This document shows, piece by piece, positions 43,845 through 55,548 of a DNA stretch of 64,000 nt. The stretch comes from Fibrobacter sp. UWB15. GTDB taxonomy: Bacteria; Fibrobacterota; Fibrobacteria; Fibrobacterales; Fibrobacteraceae. Position numbers and translations under genes: made by a program. The stretch covers positions 806,001-870,000 of the forward strand of contig NZ_FXBA01000001.1 in assembly GCF_900177705.1 (NCBI RefSeq), in the 5' to 3' direction. The notes below the pieces were generated by a model that was not told where the DNA came from, did not search any database, and saw only the letters and a list, made by a program, of their open reading frames with translations. Numbering within the stretch: the stretch's first letter is position 1; each line of letters opens with the position of its first letter.

Positions 43845-46800
43845 TTAGAGGCTGATCAGCCCTTCGGTATCCTTGCTCATGGCATCGTAGAATGCGTAGC
43901 GGGCGTCAACTTCCTTCTGGAGGTCGTCGGCGAGCTTCTTGGCCACTTCCGGATTGCTACGGGTGAGCTGCTTGTAGCGGTTTTCGGTATAGATGTATTC
44001 TGCGACCGGGATCGTCGGCTTCTTGGAGTCGAGGATAAGCGGAGCCTTTCCTTCGGCGGCGAGAGCCGGGTTGTAGCGGAGCAGAGTCCAGTAACCGGAA
44101 TCCACGGCCATCTTCTGGTGCTGAAGCTGGCTGTTGAGATCGAAACCGTGGTTGATGCAGGGGCAGTAGCAGATGATCAGAGACGGACCATTGTGTGCTT
44201 CCGCTTCCTGGAGAACCTTCAGGGCCTGAGCGTCGTTTGCACCGAGGGCGATACGGCCCACGTAAACGTTCTTGTAGCTCATGGCGATAAGGCCGAGGTC
44301 CTTCTTGCCGGCGCGCTTACCAGCGGCAGCGAAGAGGGCGACTGCGCCACGGTTCGTGGCTTTGGAAGCCTGTCCACCGGTGTTGGAGTACACTTCGGTA
44401 TCGAGGACGCAGATGTTCACGTTTTCACCGGTTGCCATCACGTGGTCGAGACCACCGTAACCGATGTCGTATGCCCAACCATCACCACCGAAGATCCACA
44501 CGGATTTCTTCACGAGGTAATCGGCGAATTCGTCGCGGAGGCTGACGGATGCGTCGTCGGTAGCACCGGCGAGTGCGGCCTTAAGGGCGGCAACGTTTTC
44601 ACGCTGGGCCTTGATGCCGGCTTCGTCGTCCTGCTTCTGGGTCGTGAGCTTTTCCTTGAGTTCGGCAGGAACGTTCACGGCTTCGAGGAGGCTGAGAGCC
44701 TGCTTGGCATGCTTTGTGATAGCGAGACGCATACCGAGACCGAATTCAGCGTTGTCTTCGAAGAGGGAGTTCGCCCAAGCGGGACCGCGGCCTTCCTTGT
44801 TCTTTGCCCACGGAGTGGTCGGGAGGTTACCGCCGTAAATGGAGGAGCAACCCGTAGCGTTGGCGACAACCATGCGGTCACCGAACAACTGAGAAACGAG
44901 ACGCACGTAAGCGGTTTCGCCGCAGCCTGCGCAGGAGCCGGAGAATTCGAACAACGGTTCGAGGAGCATGGCCTGCTTGACGAGGCTCTTGTTGACCTTT
45001 GTGCGGTCGAATTCCGGGAGATCGACGAAGAAGTCCCAGCACTTGCCTTCCTGGACCTTGATGGGTTCCTGCGGCACCATGTTGATGGCCTTCTTGGTCT
45101 CGTCGGTCTTGTCCTTACCGATACAGGCCTGCGTACAGACGCCGCAACCCGTACAGTCGTAGCTGGACACGGAAATCGCGAATACCGGCTTTTCGGAACC
45201 TTCGAGCTTGAAGCCCTTGGCCGGGGTGTACTTGAAGCCTTCCGGAGCGTTCTTCACTGCGGATTCGTCAACGACCTTCACGCGGATGGCTGCATGCGGG
45301 CAGACCATGGCGCACTTGCCGCACTGCACGCAAGCGTCTGGATTCCAGGACGGGATGTTGAGGGCGAGGTCGCGCTTTTCGTACTTGGTGGTACCGGTCG
45401 GGAACACGCCGTCGCAAGGCATCTTGGAAACGGGGAGGAGCTCGCCGTTGCCCTTGATGATTTCTGCGGTGACTTCGTTCACGAACTTCGGAGCGTTGCC
45501 ATGGATCGGAGCGCGGAATTCCTTGGTGCTGGTGACAGTGGCCGGAACCTTGACTTCGAACAGGTTAGCAAGAGAAGCATCAATTGCGTCCCAGTTCTTC
45601 TGGACCACTTCCTGACCCTTCTTGGCGTAAGTCTTTTCGGCGTACTTCTTGATGTACTTGATGGCGGTTTCGGCATCGAGCACGTTACCGAGCTTGGAGA
45701 AGAAGCAGGTCTGCATCACGGTGTTGATGCGGCGGCCCATGCCGGTCTTAGCGGCAACGGCGTAGGCGTCGATCACGTACACCTTGAGGTGCTTCTTGAT
45801 GATGGCTTCCTGCACCGGACGCGGGAAGGTATCCCACACGGTGTCGGCGGAGTGCGGAGTATTCACGAGGAAGGTTGCGCCATCCTTCGCGTACTTCAGC
45901 ATGTTCACGGATTCCAGGTGCGGAGTATGGTGGCATGCCACGAAGTCGGCTTCGTTTTCGCCAATCAGGTACGGGGCATCGATGATGCTCTTACCAAAGC
46001 GGAGGTGAGAGGTGGTCATGGAGCCGGACTTCTTGGAGTCATAGACGAAGTAGCCCTGGGCGTAGTTGTCGGTTTCGTTACCGATAATCTTGATGGAGTT
46101 CTTGTTGGCACCCACGGTACCGTCGGAACCGAGCCCGAAGAACATGGCCTGGAAGAAGTCGCTTTCCAGCTTGAAGTTCGGGTCGATGGTGAGGCTCGTG
46201 TGGCAAACGTCGTCGTTGATACCGACGGTGAAGCGAGCCTTCGGGTCGGCCTTGGCAAGTTCGTCGTAGATGGCCTTGACCATGGCCGGGGTGAATTCCT
46301 TGGAAGAGAGACCGTAGCGGCCGCCGATCATCTTCGGCATGGCCATCTTGCCAGCCATCACGGCTTCGGAGATAGCGGTCAGGGCGTCCTGGAAGAGCGG
46401 TTCGCCAGCGGAACCCGGTTCCTTGCAGCGGTCGAGGACGGCAATCTTCTTGACGGTCTTCGGGAGGGCTGCAACGACGGCTTCCATCGGGAACGGGCGG
46501 TACAGGCGGATGTTCACGAGACCGACCTTTTCGCCCTTGGAATTGAGGTACTTGACGGTGTCACCGATGGTGCAGGTCGAAGAACCCATGGAAATGATCA
46601 CGCGTTCGGCGTCGGGTGCACCGACGTAATCGACAATGTGGTACTGACGGCCAGTGTAGCTTGCGACCTTGTCCATGTACTTCTGGACAATTTCCGGAAC
46701 CTTGGCGTAGAACGGGTTCACCGTTTCGCGGCCCTGGAAGTAAACGTCCGGGTTCTGTGCGGTACCGCGCATGGTCGGGCGGTCCGGAGTGAGGCTGCGC

Positions 46801-47414
46801 TGCCGGCATGCCTTCACATACTTTTCGTCGATGACGTTACGGATAACGCCGTCTTCGAGAGCTTCGATCTTCATCACTTCGTGAGAGGTACGGAAACCGT
46901 CGAAGAAGTGCATGAAGGGCACGCGGCTTTCGAGAGTGGATGCGTGGGCCACGAGAGCGAGGTCCTGGCATTCCTGCACGCAGCTGGAGGCGAGCATGGC
47001 AAAGCCGGTCTGGCGGCAAGCCATCACGTCGGAATGGTCACCGAAAATAGAAAGGCCCTGCATGGCAAGGGCACGGGCAGTCACATGGAAGACCGTGGGG
47101 GTCAGTTCGCCCGCAATCTTGTACATGTTCGGGATCATCAAGAGAAGACCCTGGGAAGCGGTGAAGGTCGTGGTCAAAGCACCGGCCTGCAGAGCACCGT
47201 GAACGGTACCGGCAGCGCCACCTTCGGACTGCATTTCAAACACGCGGGGAACCTGTCCCCAAATATTCTTCTTGCCTGCAGCACTCCAGTTGTCGGCGTG
47301 CTCAGCCATAGGACTAGACGGTGTAATCGGGTAAATAGCCGCAACTTCGCTAACAGCAAATGCTACGCTAGCGGTGGCCTCGTTACCATCACACGCAATC
47401 ATCTTTTTTGCCAT
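43845..47414 (-). CDS. nifJ: Pyruvate:ferredoxin (flavodoxin) oxidoreductase
   Basis: 1189 residues from the ATG at 47414, chosen because GGAG lies 7 bases before it; the frame opens 12 bp earlier. It is the single-chain homodimeric type: an N-terminal domain with TYPITPSSPMAEHAD, gamma-like central domains, two [4Fe-4S] motifs (CVQCGKCAMVCPHAAIR and CTGCGVCTQACIGKD), a further cysteine site CAGCGE, and the thiamine diphosphate domain with GDGWAYDIGYGGLDHV and NTGGQ. It makes acetyl-CoA, CO2 and reduced ferredoxin from pyruvate in anaerobes, feeding acetate, formate or hydrogen routes. It stands alone with terminators on its 3' side. Confidence 0.98.
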   Translation of the reverse strand: MAKKMIACDGNEATASVAFAVSEVAAIYPITPSSPMAEHADNWSAAGKKNIWGQVPRVFEMQSEGGAAGTVHGALQAGALTTTFTASQGLLLMIPNMYKIAGELTPTVFHVTARALAMQGLSIFGDHSDVMACRQTGFAMLASSCVQECQDLALVAHASTLESRVPFMHFFDGFRTSHEVMKIEALEDGVIRNVIDEKYVKACRQRSLTPDRPTMRGTAQNPDVYFQGRETVNPFYAKVPEIVQKYMDKVASYTGRQYHIVDYVGAPDAERVIISMGSSTCTIGDTVKYLNSKGEKVGLVNIRLYRPFPMEAVVAALPKTVKKIAVLDRCKEPGSAGEPLFQDALTAISEAVMAGKMAMPKMIGGRYGLSSKEFTPAMVKAIYDELAKADPKARFTVGINDDVCHTSLTIDPNFKLESDFFQAMFFGLGSDGTVGANKNSIKIIGNETDNYAQGYFVYDSKKSGSMTTSHLRFGKSIIDAPYLIGENEADFVACHHTPHLESVNMLKYAKDGATFLVNTPHSADTVWDTFPRPVQEAIIKKHLKVYVIDAYAVAAKTGMGRRINTVMQTCFFSKLGNVLDAETAIKYIKKYAEKTYAKKGQEVVQKNWDAIDASLANLFEVKVPATVTSTKEFRAPIHGNAPKFVNEVTAEIIKGNGELLPVSKMPCDGVFPTGTTKYEKRDLALNIPSWNPDACVQCGKCAMVCPHAAIRVKVVDESAVKNAPEGFKYTPAKGFKLEGSEKPVFAISVSSYDCTGCGVCTQACIGKDKTDETKKAINMVPQEPIKVQEGKCWDFFVDLPEFDRTKVNKSLVKQAMLLEPLFEFSGSCAGCGETAYVRLVSQLFGDRMVVANATGCSSIYGGNLPTTPWAKNKEGRGPAWANSLFEDNAEFGLGMRLAITKHAKQALSLLEAVNVPAELKEKLTTQKQDDEAGIKAQRENVAALKAALAGATDDASVSLRDEFADYLVKKSVWIFGGDGWAYDIGYGGLDHVMATGENVNICVLDTEVYSNTGGQASKATNRGAVALFAAAGKRAGKKDLGLIAMSYKNVYVGRIALGANDAQALKVLQEAEAHNGPSLIICYCPCINHGFDLNSQLQHQKMAVDSGYWTLLRYNPALAAEGKAPLILDSKKPTIPVAEYIYTENRYKQLTRSNPEVAKKLADDLQKEVDARYAFYDAMSKDTEGLISL

Positions 47415-47593
47415 GTGTGTCTCCAATTTTTAGGTTTTTTCGAAAAAATCTGATTTAAGTGCACTTTCGGCCCATTTGGAGCCAAAAGCGAAAAATCCAA
47501 GATGAAAAATATAAAGATTAAAGGGGTTTGAACGGATTTTTTTTGAAAAATTGCGTAAATCTAGGGGGTGTTTTAAATTCTATATTATGGCCG

Positions 47594-48004
47594 ATGAACT
47601 ACTTAGCCCTTGATTATGGTGAACACCGCGTCGGTGTCGCATTTGCCGATTCCGAGTTCCGTATGGCTTTTTCGCGAGAAACGATTGACCAGAAGACGAC
47701 AAACCTGTTTGTTCGCCTAGACGAGTTGGTGAAAATCAATAAGGTAGACGCTTTTGTGGTGGGAATGCCGTATCACCCTGATGGCCGTAAAGACGGCAAG
47801 AATGTGGTGGTGGAGAAGTTCATCGAAGACTTGAAAACGCGTTTCCCGGGCATGCCTGTGTACACGCAGGATGAATCGTATTCCAGCGTGCAGGCGCAAG
47901 AAAAGACTTCTTACTTTAGCAAGAAGAAAAAGCAAAAAAATAAGGCGGTCATCGATCAACTCGCTGCCGCCATAATTCTACAAAGATGGCTAGATGAAAA
48001 CTAG
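47594..48004 (+). CDS. ruvX: RuvX/YqgF family Holliday-junction resolvase-like protein
   Basis: 136 residues from the ATG at 47594, which gives the family's usual beginning MNYLALDYGEHRVGVAFAD with the first catalytic Asp; the upstream frame extension is not conserved in type. Other motifs are DAFVVGMPYHPDGR, the DESYSSVQA segment and the final Asp in DQLAAAIILQRWL. This is the RNase H-like fold linked to resolution of branched DNA or rRNA 16S processing. No clear ribosome site is visible. Its stop overlaps the fabF stop by 4 bp in convergent orientation. Confidence 0.92.
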   Translation: MNYLALDYGEHRVGVAFADSEFRMAFSRETIDQKTTNLFVRLDELVKINKVDAFVVGMPYHPDGRKDGKNVVVEKFIEDLKTRFPGMPVYTQDESYSSVQAQEKTSYFSKKKKQKNKAVIDQLAAAIILQRWLDEN

Positions 48005-49251
48005 CCGTTGTACTTTTTAATAATCACCACGCCGTTGTGACCGCCGAACCCAAGTGAGGCGGACGCAGCGACGTCGATGTTGCCTTCGACGCCCTTGTTC
48101 GGAACGTAATCGAGGTCGCATTCCGGATCCGGAGTCTCGTAGTTGATGGTGGCGGGGTAGAACGAGTCGCGAATCGCAAGAGTTGAGACGATGGCCTCGC
48201 ACACACCGGCGGCACCCACGCAGTGGCCTGTCATGCTCTTGGTGCTCGACACCTTGATCTTGTAGGCGTGATCACCGAGGGCGACCTTGAGCATGGCGGT
48301 TTCGGTCGCGTCGTTCAGATGCGTCGAGGTTCCGTGGGCGTTATAGTAGTCGATGTCGGTCGGGGCAATGCCTGCATCCTTGATGGCGCGGGTGAGAGCC
48401 TTCGCGCAGGTTTCTCCACCTGGGCGCGGGCTCGTGATGTGGTAGGCATCGGCAGAAGCTCCGTAGCCAGCGAGTTCGGCGTAAATCTTCGCGCCGCGTG
48501 CCTTGGCATGTTCCAATTCTTCGAGAATCATCACGGCACCGCCTTCACCCATCACGAATCCGGAACGGTTCAAGTCGAACGGGCGGCTGGCCTTTTCCGG
48601 GCAGTCGTTGAATTTGTCTGTAAGGGCGTGCATGCCGGCGAAGCTCTTGATACTGTAATCGGTAATGCCGCTTTCGGAACCACCGGCAAGGCAAATATCC
48701 AGGCGACCCGAGCGGATAGCGTCAAGGGCGATACCGATAGCGTCAGTGCCCGAAGCGCATGCCGTGCAGACCGTATGGGCCTGACCCGTGATGCCGAGGG
48801 CGATAGACACATTTGCGCCCGCTTCGTTCGGAATCAACTGCGGCATGGCGAGGGGCGAAACCTTGCGCTTGCCGCCATTCATGTACTGCGTGTAGGTAGA
48901 ATCGATAATGTCCATGCCACCGAGGCCTGTACCAGCGACAATGCCTGTGGTATCTTGGGCAAGGTCTTCGGGCGTAAGGCTTGCGTCTTTGACTGCTTCT
49001 TTGGAGGCGGCGAGCAGGAACTGCGTGAAACGGGCCATGCGGCGGGCTTCCTTGGGGTCGATATCGTGTTCTTCGGGCTTGAAGTCCTTGACTTCGGCCG
49101 CAATCTTTACCGGACAGCTGCTTGCGTCAAAAAGCGTGATGGGACCGACACCGCACTTGCCTTCGCGAATGGCTGCCCAAAAATCGTTGATGTTCTTGCC
49201 AACGGGAGTCACGGCTCCCATACCAGTGATTACTACGCGTCTTTTTGTCAT
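48001..49251 (-). CDS. fabF: 3-oxoacyl-[acyl-carrier-protein] synthase II
   Basis: 416 residues of the thiolase-fold KAS family. The catalytic triad is complete: nucleophile Cys165 in TACASGTD, His306 in NAHGTSTHLND and His343 in MTGHCVGAAG. It extends acyl-ACP with malonyl-ACP in fatty acid elongation. It is the last of three leftward genes (deacetylase-like, acyl-CoA synthetase, fabF) with gaps of 18 and 35 bp. No acyl-carrier protein gene is adjacent, so it may be either the general FabF or a copy dedicated to a side pathway with the synthetase. Confidence 0.96.
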   Translation of the reverse strand: MTKRRVVITGMGAVTPVGKNINDFWAAIREGKCGVGPITLFDASSCPVKIAAEVKDFKPEEHDIDPKEARRMARFTQFLLAASKEAVKDASLTPEDLAQDTTGIVAGTGLGGMDIIDSTYTQYMNGGKRKVSPLAMPQLIPNEAGANVSIALGITGQAHTVCTACASGTDAIGIALDAIRSGRLDICLAGGSESGITDYSIKSFAGMHALTDKFNDCPEKASRPFDLNRSGFVMGEGGAVMILEELEHAKARGAKIYAELAGYGASADAYHITSPRPGGETCAKALTRAIKDAGIAPTDIDYYNAHGTSTHLNDATETAMLKVALGDHAYKIKVSSTKSMTGHCVGAAGVCEAIVSTLAIRDSFYPATINYETPDPECDLDYVPNKGVEGNIDVAASASLGFGGHNGVVIIKKYNG

Positions 49252-49286
49252 GTAATACTTAAATGTTGATTGTTTCTCTTTAAATT

Positions 49287-51008
49287 TTAATTCTCTTTTT
49301 CTTCGGTCTTGGGCTGCTCCGCATTGGCTGCGTCCTTAGCCGCGTTGGCATCTTCCTTGTCCTTGTCGCGGATAGAGGCGCGGCGGATTTTTCCGCTGAT
49401 GGTCTTCGGCAGTTCCGACACGAAGTCGATGATACGCGGGCTCTTGTAAGAGGCGGCCACGTTCTTTGCGAATAGCTGGATTTCCTTAGCCAGTTCCTTC
49501 GACGCTTCGTAGCCCTTCTGGAGCACGACGGTTGCCTTCACGGCCTGTCCGCGGGACTTGTCTTCGACGCCAGTCACAGCAACTTCCAAGACGGCCGGGT
49601 GCTTGTGGAGCACTTCTTCGACTTCGAAGGGGCTGATGCGGTAGCCGGAACTCTTGATCAAGTCATCGGTACGGCCCACGAACCAGAAGAATCCGTCCTT
49701 GTCGCGGGTAGCGGTGTCGCCGGTGTGGTAGACGCCGCCCTCGAAGACTTTCTGGGTGCGTTCTTCGTCGCGGTAGTAGCCGCCGAACATGCCGAAGGGC
49801 TTGCCTTCGTCAATCTTGATGATGATTTCGCCGACTTCGTCGGGACCGCAGCTGTTGCCATCGGCATCCACGATATCCATGCGGTAGCCGGGGGAGGGTT
49901 TGCCCATAGAACCCGGGCGCGGTTCCATCCATTCGAAGTTGCCCGTCGTAAGCGTCAGTTCGGTCTGGCCGTAGCCTTCGTGCAGGCGGAGCCCCGTCTT
50001 TTCGAAGAACTTCTTGTAAATGTCGAGGTTCAATGCCTCGCCTGCGGTGGTGCAGTACTTGAGGCTTGAAAGGTCGTACTTTTCAACGCCGTGCTGCAGA
50101 ATGTAGCGGTATACGGTTGGCGGCGCACAGAAGGTGGTCACCTTGTATTCCTGCATCTTTTCGAGCAGCTTGCCCGGAATAAACACGTTCATGTCGTAGG
50201 TGAATACGGCAGAACCTGCAATCCACTGGCCGTAAATTTTGCCCCAGAGCGCCTTGGCCCAGCCGGTTTCGGCAACGGTCAGGTGGCGGCCTCCGTCAAT
50301 CACGTTCTGCCAGTACTTGGCGGTCACGATGTGACCGAGCGGGTAGCTGAAGGTGTGGGCGACCATTTTGGGGTTGCTGCTGGTGCCACTCGTAAAGTAG
50401 ACGATCATGATGTCGTCGTTGTGCGTGGCGGCGTCTCCTGTGGGGCGCGGGAAACTCGGCGGGCAGATTTCGTAGTCGTCGTAGAAGCTAATCCAGTTCT
50501 GACGGGACTGTCCGATGGTCACGAGCGTTTCGACAATGTGCGTGTGTTCGCAGGCGGTGTCGATTTCCTTTTGGAGTGCTGGATCGTCGTAAGAGACGAC
50601 CATCTTGATGTCGGCGGCTTTAAAGCGATATTCCAGGTCTTCGGCGGCGAGCATGTTCGTTGCCGGAATGGCAATTGCACCAATGCGGTGGAGCGCCAAG
50701 AGGAAAAACCAGAATTCGTAGCGGCGGCGCAAAATCAGCATCACGCGGTCGCCTTTCTTGATTCCCTTTTCTACCAAAAAGTTCGCGGTACGCTGCGAGG
50801 CAATCGAAAGGTCCTTGAAGGTAAAGATGTGGTTTTCGTCGTTGTCATCGCACCAGACTAATGCTTCGCGCTTGGGTTCGGTCTTCGCGTATTCGTCGAC
50901 CACGTCGTAGGCGAAGTTAAAGTCTTCGGGAATATTGAGCTTAAAGTTTTCGTAGAGATCCTCGTAAGAGGAGTACTCGGTTCGTGTTAGGAATCTATTG
51001 AGTATCAT
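49287..51008 (-). CDS. AMP-forming acyl-CoA synthetase
   Basis: 573 residues of the ANL superfamily. Motifs in order: YFTSGTSSNPKMVAH (P-loop-like), GYGQTELTLTTG, YHTGDTATRDKDGFFWFVGR, and the C-terminal lysine motif LPKTISGKIRRASIR. The N-terminal half (DFNFAYDVVDEYAKTEPKREALVW) is close to the acetyl/medium-chain (ACSM-like) branch. It activates a carboxylate as acyl-AMP then acyl-CoA. The last 30 residues are Ala/Lys/Glu-rich and probably disordered. GGAGAG precedes the ATG. Operon with fabF suggests an acyl substrate for lipid synthesis. Confidence 0.93.
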   Translation of the reverse strand: MILNRFLTRTEYSSYEDLYENFKLNIPEDFNFAYDVVDEYAKTEPKREALVWCDDNDENHIFTFKDLSIASQRTANFLVEKGIKKGDRVMLILRRRYEFWFFLLALHRIGAIAIPATNMLAAEDLEYRFKAADIKMVVSYDDPALQKEIDTACEHTHIVETLVTIGQSRQNWISFYDDYEICPPSFPRPTGDAATHNDDIMIVYFTSGTSSNPKMVAHTFSYPLGHIVTAKYWQNVIDGGRHLTVAETGWAKALWGKIYGQWIAGSAVFTYDMNVFIPGKLLEKMQEYKVTTFCAPPTVYRYILQHGVEKYDLSSLKYCTTAGEALNLDIYKKFFEKTGLRLHEGYGQTELTLTTGNFEWMEPRPGSMGKPSPGYRMDIVDADGNSCGPDEVGEIIIKIDEGKPFGMFGGYYRDEERTQKVFEGGVYHTGDTATRDKDGFFWFVGRTDDLIKSSGYRISPFEVEEVLHKHPAVLEVAVTGVEDKSRGQAVKATVVLQKGYEASKELAKEIQLFAKNVAASYKSPRIIDFVSELPKTISGKIRRASIRDKDKEDANAAKDAANAEQPKTEEKEN

Positions 51009-51026
51009 TTGTGTCTCTCCGGTCTC

Positions 51027-51797
51027 TTATAGATCCTGGTACATAATTTTTTCGCGGTGCTTGGAAGCGAACTTCACAAGCGAAAGCAGGTTTTCTTCAC
51101 CCATGGCCTTCATGTCGCCGGCGTGAAATACAAGACGCGGTGTTCCACGGTAAATGAGGAGGGCGAGTCGCGAGAATATCTGCATGGCACCGAGGAGTGC
51201 ATGCGGAATAATCGAGAAGGACAAAATCTGCGAGAACGACGGCTTGACGCGTTTACCGACCTTGCGGTAGATGTAGAACAAATCTTCGTAGAAGTTGAAT
51301 TCCTCGAGCACCTGCTTCTTGAGGTGCTTGTTGTCGAGCCAGACCGGCGCGATGAATCCGGAGGGGCGGCCAAAGCCGTGGGCCTTCCAGAGGGCGATGC
51401 TTCGGTTCAGGAGCATCTGCGAAAGTTTCTTGTTCAGGCCTGCAAATTCGGCACCGTTGTGCGAAATGGCGAGCGCGAGCTTGCCGATGGGATTACGCTT
51501 GATGAACAGGTCTGCGTTGTGGCGCACACCGTGGAGCAAGATTTCGTAGCCTTCCTGCACGAATTTTCCGATTTCTTCGCGGAAGGCGTCGGCTTCGGAT
51601 TCAGGGACGCCCCCGATAGAGGGAACGACGGCAATCGAGATGGGTGAACCGGCGGCAGCGGCAATCTTTCGAATTTCTTCGGCGGATTTCTTGCAGTTTT
51701 TCACGTTAAAATTATGATAGCACAGCAGGTACTTCTTCTTTTTGTGAAGAATGGCTTCGGCGGCGCGGATGTCGGCAATGTCCTTGTTGATTTCCAT
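51027..51797 (-). CDS. DUF2334-like polysaccharide deacetylase-fold protein
   Basis: 256 residues without a signal peptide. The N-terminal 140 residues read as an NodB-like (carbohydrate esterase 4) fold: LCYHNFNV, ISIAVVPSIGGVPES, and GYEILLHGVRHNADLF, where the HG-x-x-H segment provides metal-binding histidines as in DUF2334. The canonical N-terminal Asp of deacetylases is not obvious. The C-terminal part contains hydrophobic helices (ILSFSIIPHALLGAMQIFS). It is the first gene of the operon with the acyl-CoA synthetase and fabF, which suggests lipid-linked glycan or envelope modification; the substrate is unknown. Confidence 0.72.
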   Translation of the reverse strand: MEINKDIADIRAAEAILHKKKKYLLCYHNFNVKNCKKSAEEIRKIAAAAGSPISIAVVPSIGGVPESEADAFREEIGKFVQEGYEILLHGVRHNADLFIKRNPIGKLALAISHNGAEFAGLNKKLSQMLLNRSIALWKAHGFGRPSGFIAPVWLDNKHLKKQVLEEFNFYEDLFYIYRKVGKRVKPSFSQILSFSIIPHALLGAMQIFSRLALLIYRGTPRLVFHAGDMKAMGEENLLSLVKFASKHREKIMYQDL

Positions 51798-51843
51798 AAG
51801 GGTAACCTAATTGAATTTTACGCCATATATATAGAAAATGTGG

Positions 51844-54036
<2,193 letters not shown>

Positions 54037-54041
54037 TTAAG

Positions 54042-54086
54042 GTAGTGAGGTGTGGGCTCGTGCCTGCGGCACTTTGAGGTATGGGC
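54042..54086. repeat. GAGGTATGAG-type element, intergenic copy
   Basis: GTAGTGAGGTGTGGGCTC, hairpin GTGCC TGC GGCAC (54060-54072), then TTTGAGGTATGGGC, in the ligA-mntP gap. The layout is the same as the ligA internal copy, with a different hairpin. Confidence 0.6.
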
Positions 54087-54110
54087 TATATTATCGGCGT
54101 GCCGAAGGCG

Positions 54111-54674
54111 TTATACAAACATTTTGATTCCGATTGAAATCAAAATAATTCCTGCGATGATTTCGGGAATCTTTGTCTTGAATCGTTTGGCGGCGTGACG
54201 GCCGATTTCGTACCCGAGGACGCCCATGATAAAGCTTGCGCATGCGATGGCGCTGGTGGCAAGAACCATGTTCGCGTTCAGAAATGCAAACGAAATCCCG
54301 ACAGCAAATGCGTCAATACTTGTCGCGACCGAAAGCAACAGGATGTTTGCAATCGTCAAGTTCTTCGCGGCAATCTGTTCGCCTTCTTCTTCGCCCGCAT
54401 CACCACGGACGGCTCCCCAAATCATGCGCCCGCCCAGAATGCAAAGGATGGTGCAGGCGACGGGAGTGCCGACGGAATTGAACCAGCGCTCGGCGAAACT
54501 CCCGAGGAAATACCCGAGCAGCGTCATGCCACCCTGGAATACTCCGAAGCTAACCGCCTGGAGCATGGCGCGGCTATACTTGATTCCTTTTTTAGAAAGC
54601 CCCGTGGCAATCGCGACCGCGAAGCAATCCATCGCCTCTACAATCGCGATAATAATGATTTCAATAATGCCCAT
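54111..54674 (-). CDS. mntP: Manganese efflux pump MntP
   Basis: 187 residues, six membrane helices, the standard MntP (DUF204) length. The internal duplication shows paired acidic helices: AIVEAMDCFAVAIATGLS in the first half and SVATSIDAFAVGISFAFL in the second, whose Asp residues are needed for Mn2+ export. It pumps Mn2+ out across the inner membrane. The ATG lies 1 bp after the stop of the upstream exported-protein gene, so the mRNA is shared, and there is no room for the yybP-ykoY manganese riboswitch directly upstream. Confidence 0.94.
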   Translation of the reverse strand: MGIIEIIIIAIVEAMDCFAVAIATGLSKKGIKYSRAMLQAVSFGVFQGGMTLLGYFLGSFAERWFNSVGTPVACTILCILGGRMIWGAVRGDAGEEEGEQIAAKNLTIANILLLSVATSIDAFAVGISFAFLNANMVLATSAIACASFIMGVLGYEIGRHAAKRFKTKIPEIIAGIILISIGIKMFV

Positions 54675-54675
54675 T

Positions 54676-55473
54676 TTACTTACTGAATTTATACCTACCC
54701 AGCAAATCGAAGTACCTAGCCTTCGGCGAAATCTTTACCGTCGGACGCTGCTTGCGGATGGCGGTGGTGCTTGGGTTGACAAAGAAGAATTCTCGCAGAT
54801 AGTATCCCGTAGATGATTCTTCTAGAAATTTTAGCATATAACCGTTATCTGTATTGATTATCTCTATGGTCTCATATAGTTCTGGCTTGTCGTCTTCCAT
54901 TCTGTATTCGTAGCATTTTAATTCATTTGTGGAATCGCCAACCGTAAAAAATATTTCGGGTCTAGAATTTTCAGAATCATAATCAAAAACATTTTTTTTG
55001 AATAAAGTATCGTTTGAGAAAAAAAGTTCTTGAAAGGAATGGTCTTGTTCATCCAATGTGGATATATACGAGTCCGTTATTTTTACTATAGTGGAACTTT
55101 CAAATTCTCCATCGGAATAAATTTTCTCTTTAAGTACGATTGTATCACCCGAAGCTTCTTGAAAAAAGACAAGTTCTGAACCTTTGCCAGAAAGTTTTGT
55201 TTCATCAATATTCCAATAGTAATGAGTAATTCTGAGGCTTTCTCCATCCATAGGGTCCATAACTAAGCTATCAGGTTTCCCGTTGGTATAATACCGTTTA
55301 TGGGACCAGGGATTTTCTTTATAATAGTTTTCCATGAAATAAGATGAGTCGTGATAGGCTTCACCTTTTTTGATATCCAATGATCCCTTGTAAAGTTTTA
55401 ACACCGCTTCGGTACATGTATTCGCTGCGGCAAACCCCGCTAAAAGAAGTAGGCAAAAAAGTATTTTTTTCAT
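54676..55473 (-). CDS. Exported protein with FDLLGR-type C-terminus
   Basis: 265 residues with a signal peptide (MKKILFCLLLLAGFAAANTC). The mature protein is rich in Tyr, Asp and Glu with beta-type periodicity, resembling beta-rich MORN/toxin-antidote-like repeats in places (YTNGKPDSLVMDPMDGE), but I recognise no family. The end, KISPKARYFDLLGRYKFSK, is shared in type with the exported protein at 14601. AGGAG stands before the ATG. It precedes mntP by 1 bp; a functional link with manganese is not evident. Confidence 0.75.
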   Translation of the reverse strand: MKKILFCLLLLAGFAAANTCTEAVLKLYKGSLDIKKGEAYHDSSYFMENYYKENPWSHKRYYTNGKPDSLVMDPMDGESLRITHYYWNIDETKLSGKGSELVFFQEASGDTIVLKEKIYSDGEFESSTIVKITDSYISTLDEQDHSFQELFFSNDTLFKKNVFDYDSENSRPEIFFTVGDSTNELKCYEYRMEDDKPELYETIEIINTDNGYMLKFLEESSTGYYLREFFFVNPSTTAIRKQRPTVKISPKARYFDLLGRYKFSK

Positions 55474-55548
55474 TTGTGTCTCCTATGTGTAAAAATAAAA
55501 ACATATATTTGACACGTGGGACTCTCGCTCCTGAAGGATGGTGTTTTA

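Noticed and set aside
43830-47453. A 1207-codon open frame antisense to nifJ
   Set aside because: It is the exact shadow of a highly expressed gene with strong codon bias; the nifJ strand has all catalytic motifs, while the antisense product has none.
54600-54760. Manganese (yybP-ykoY) riboswitch upstream of mntP
   Set aside because: Only 1 bp separates mntP from the upstream coding gene, and no matching conserved core is visible within it.
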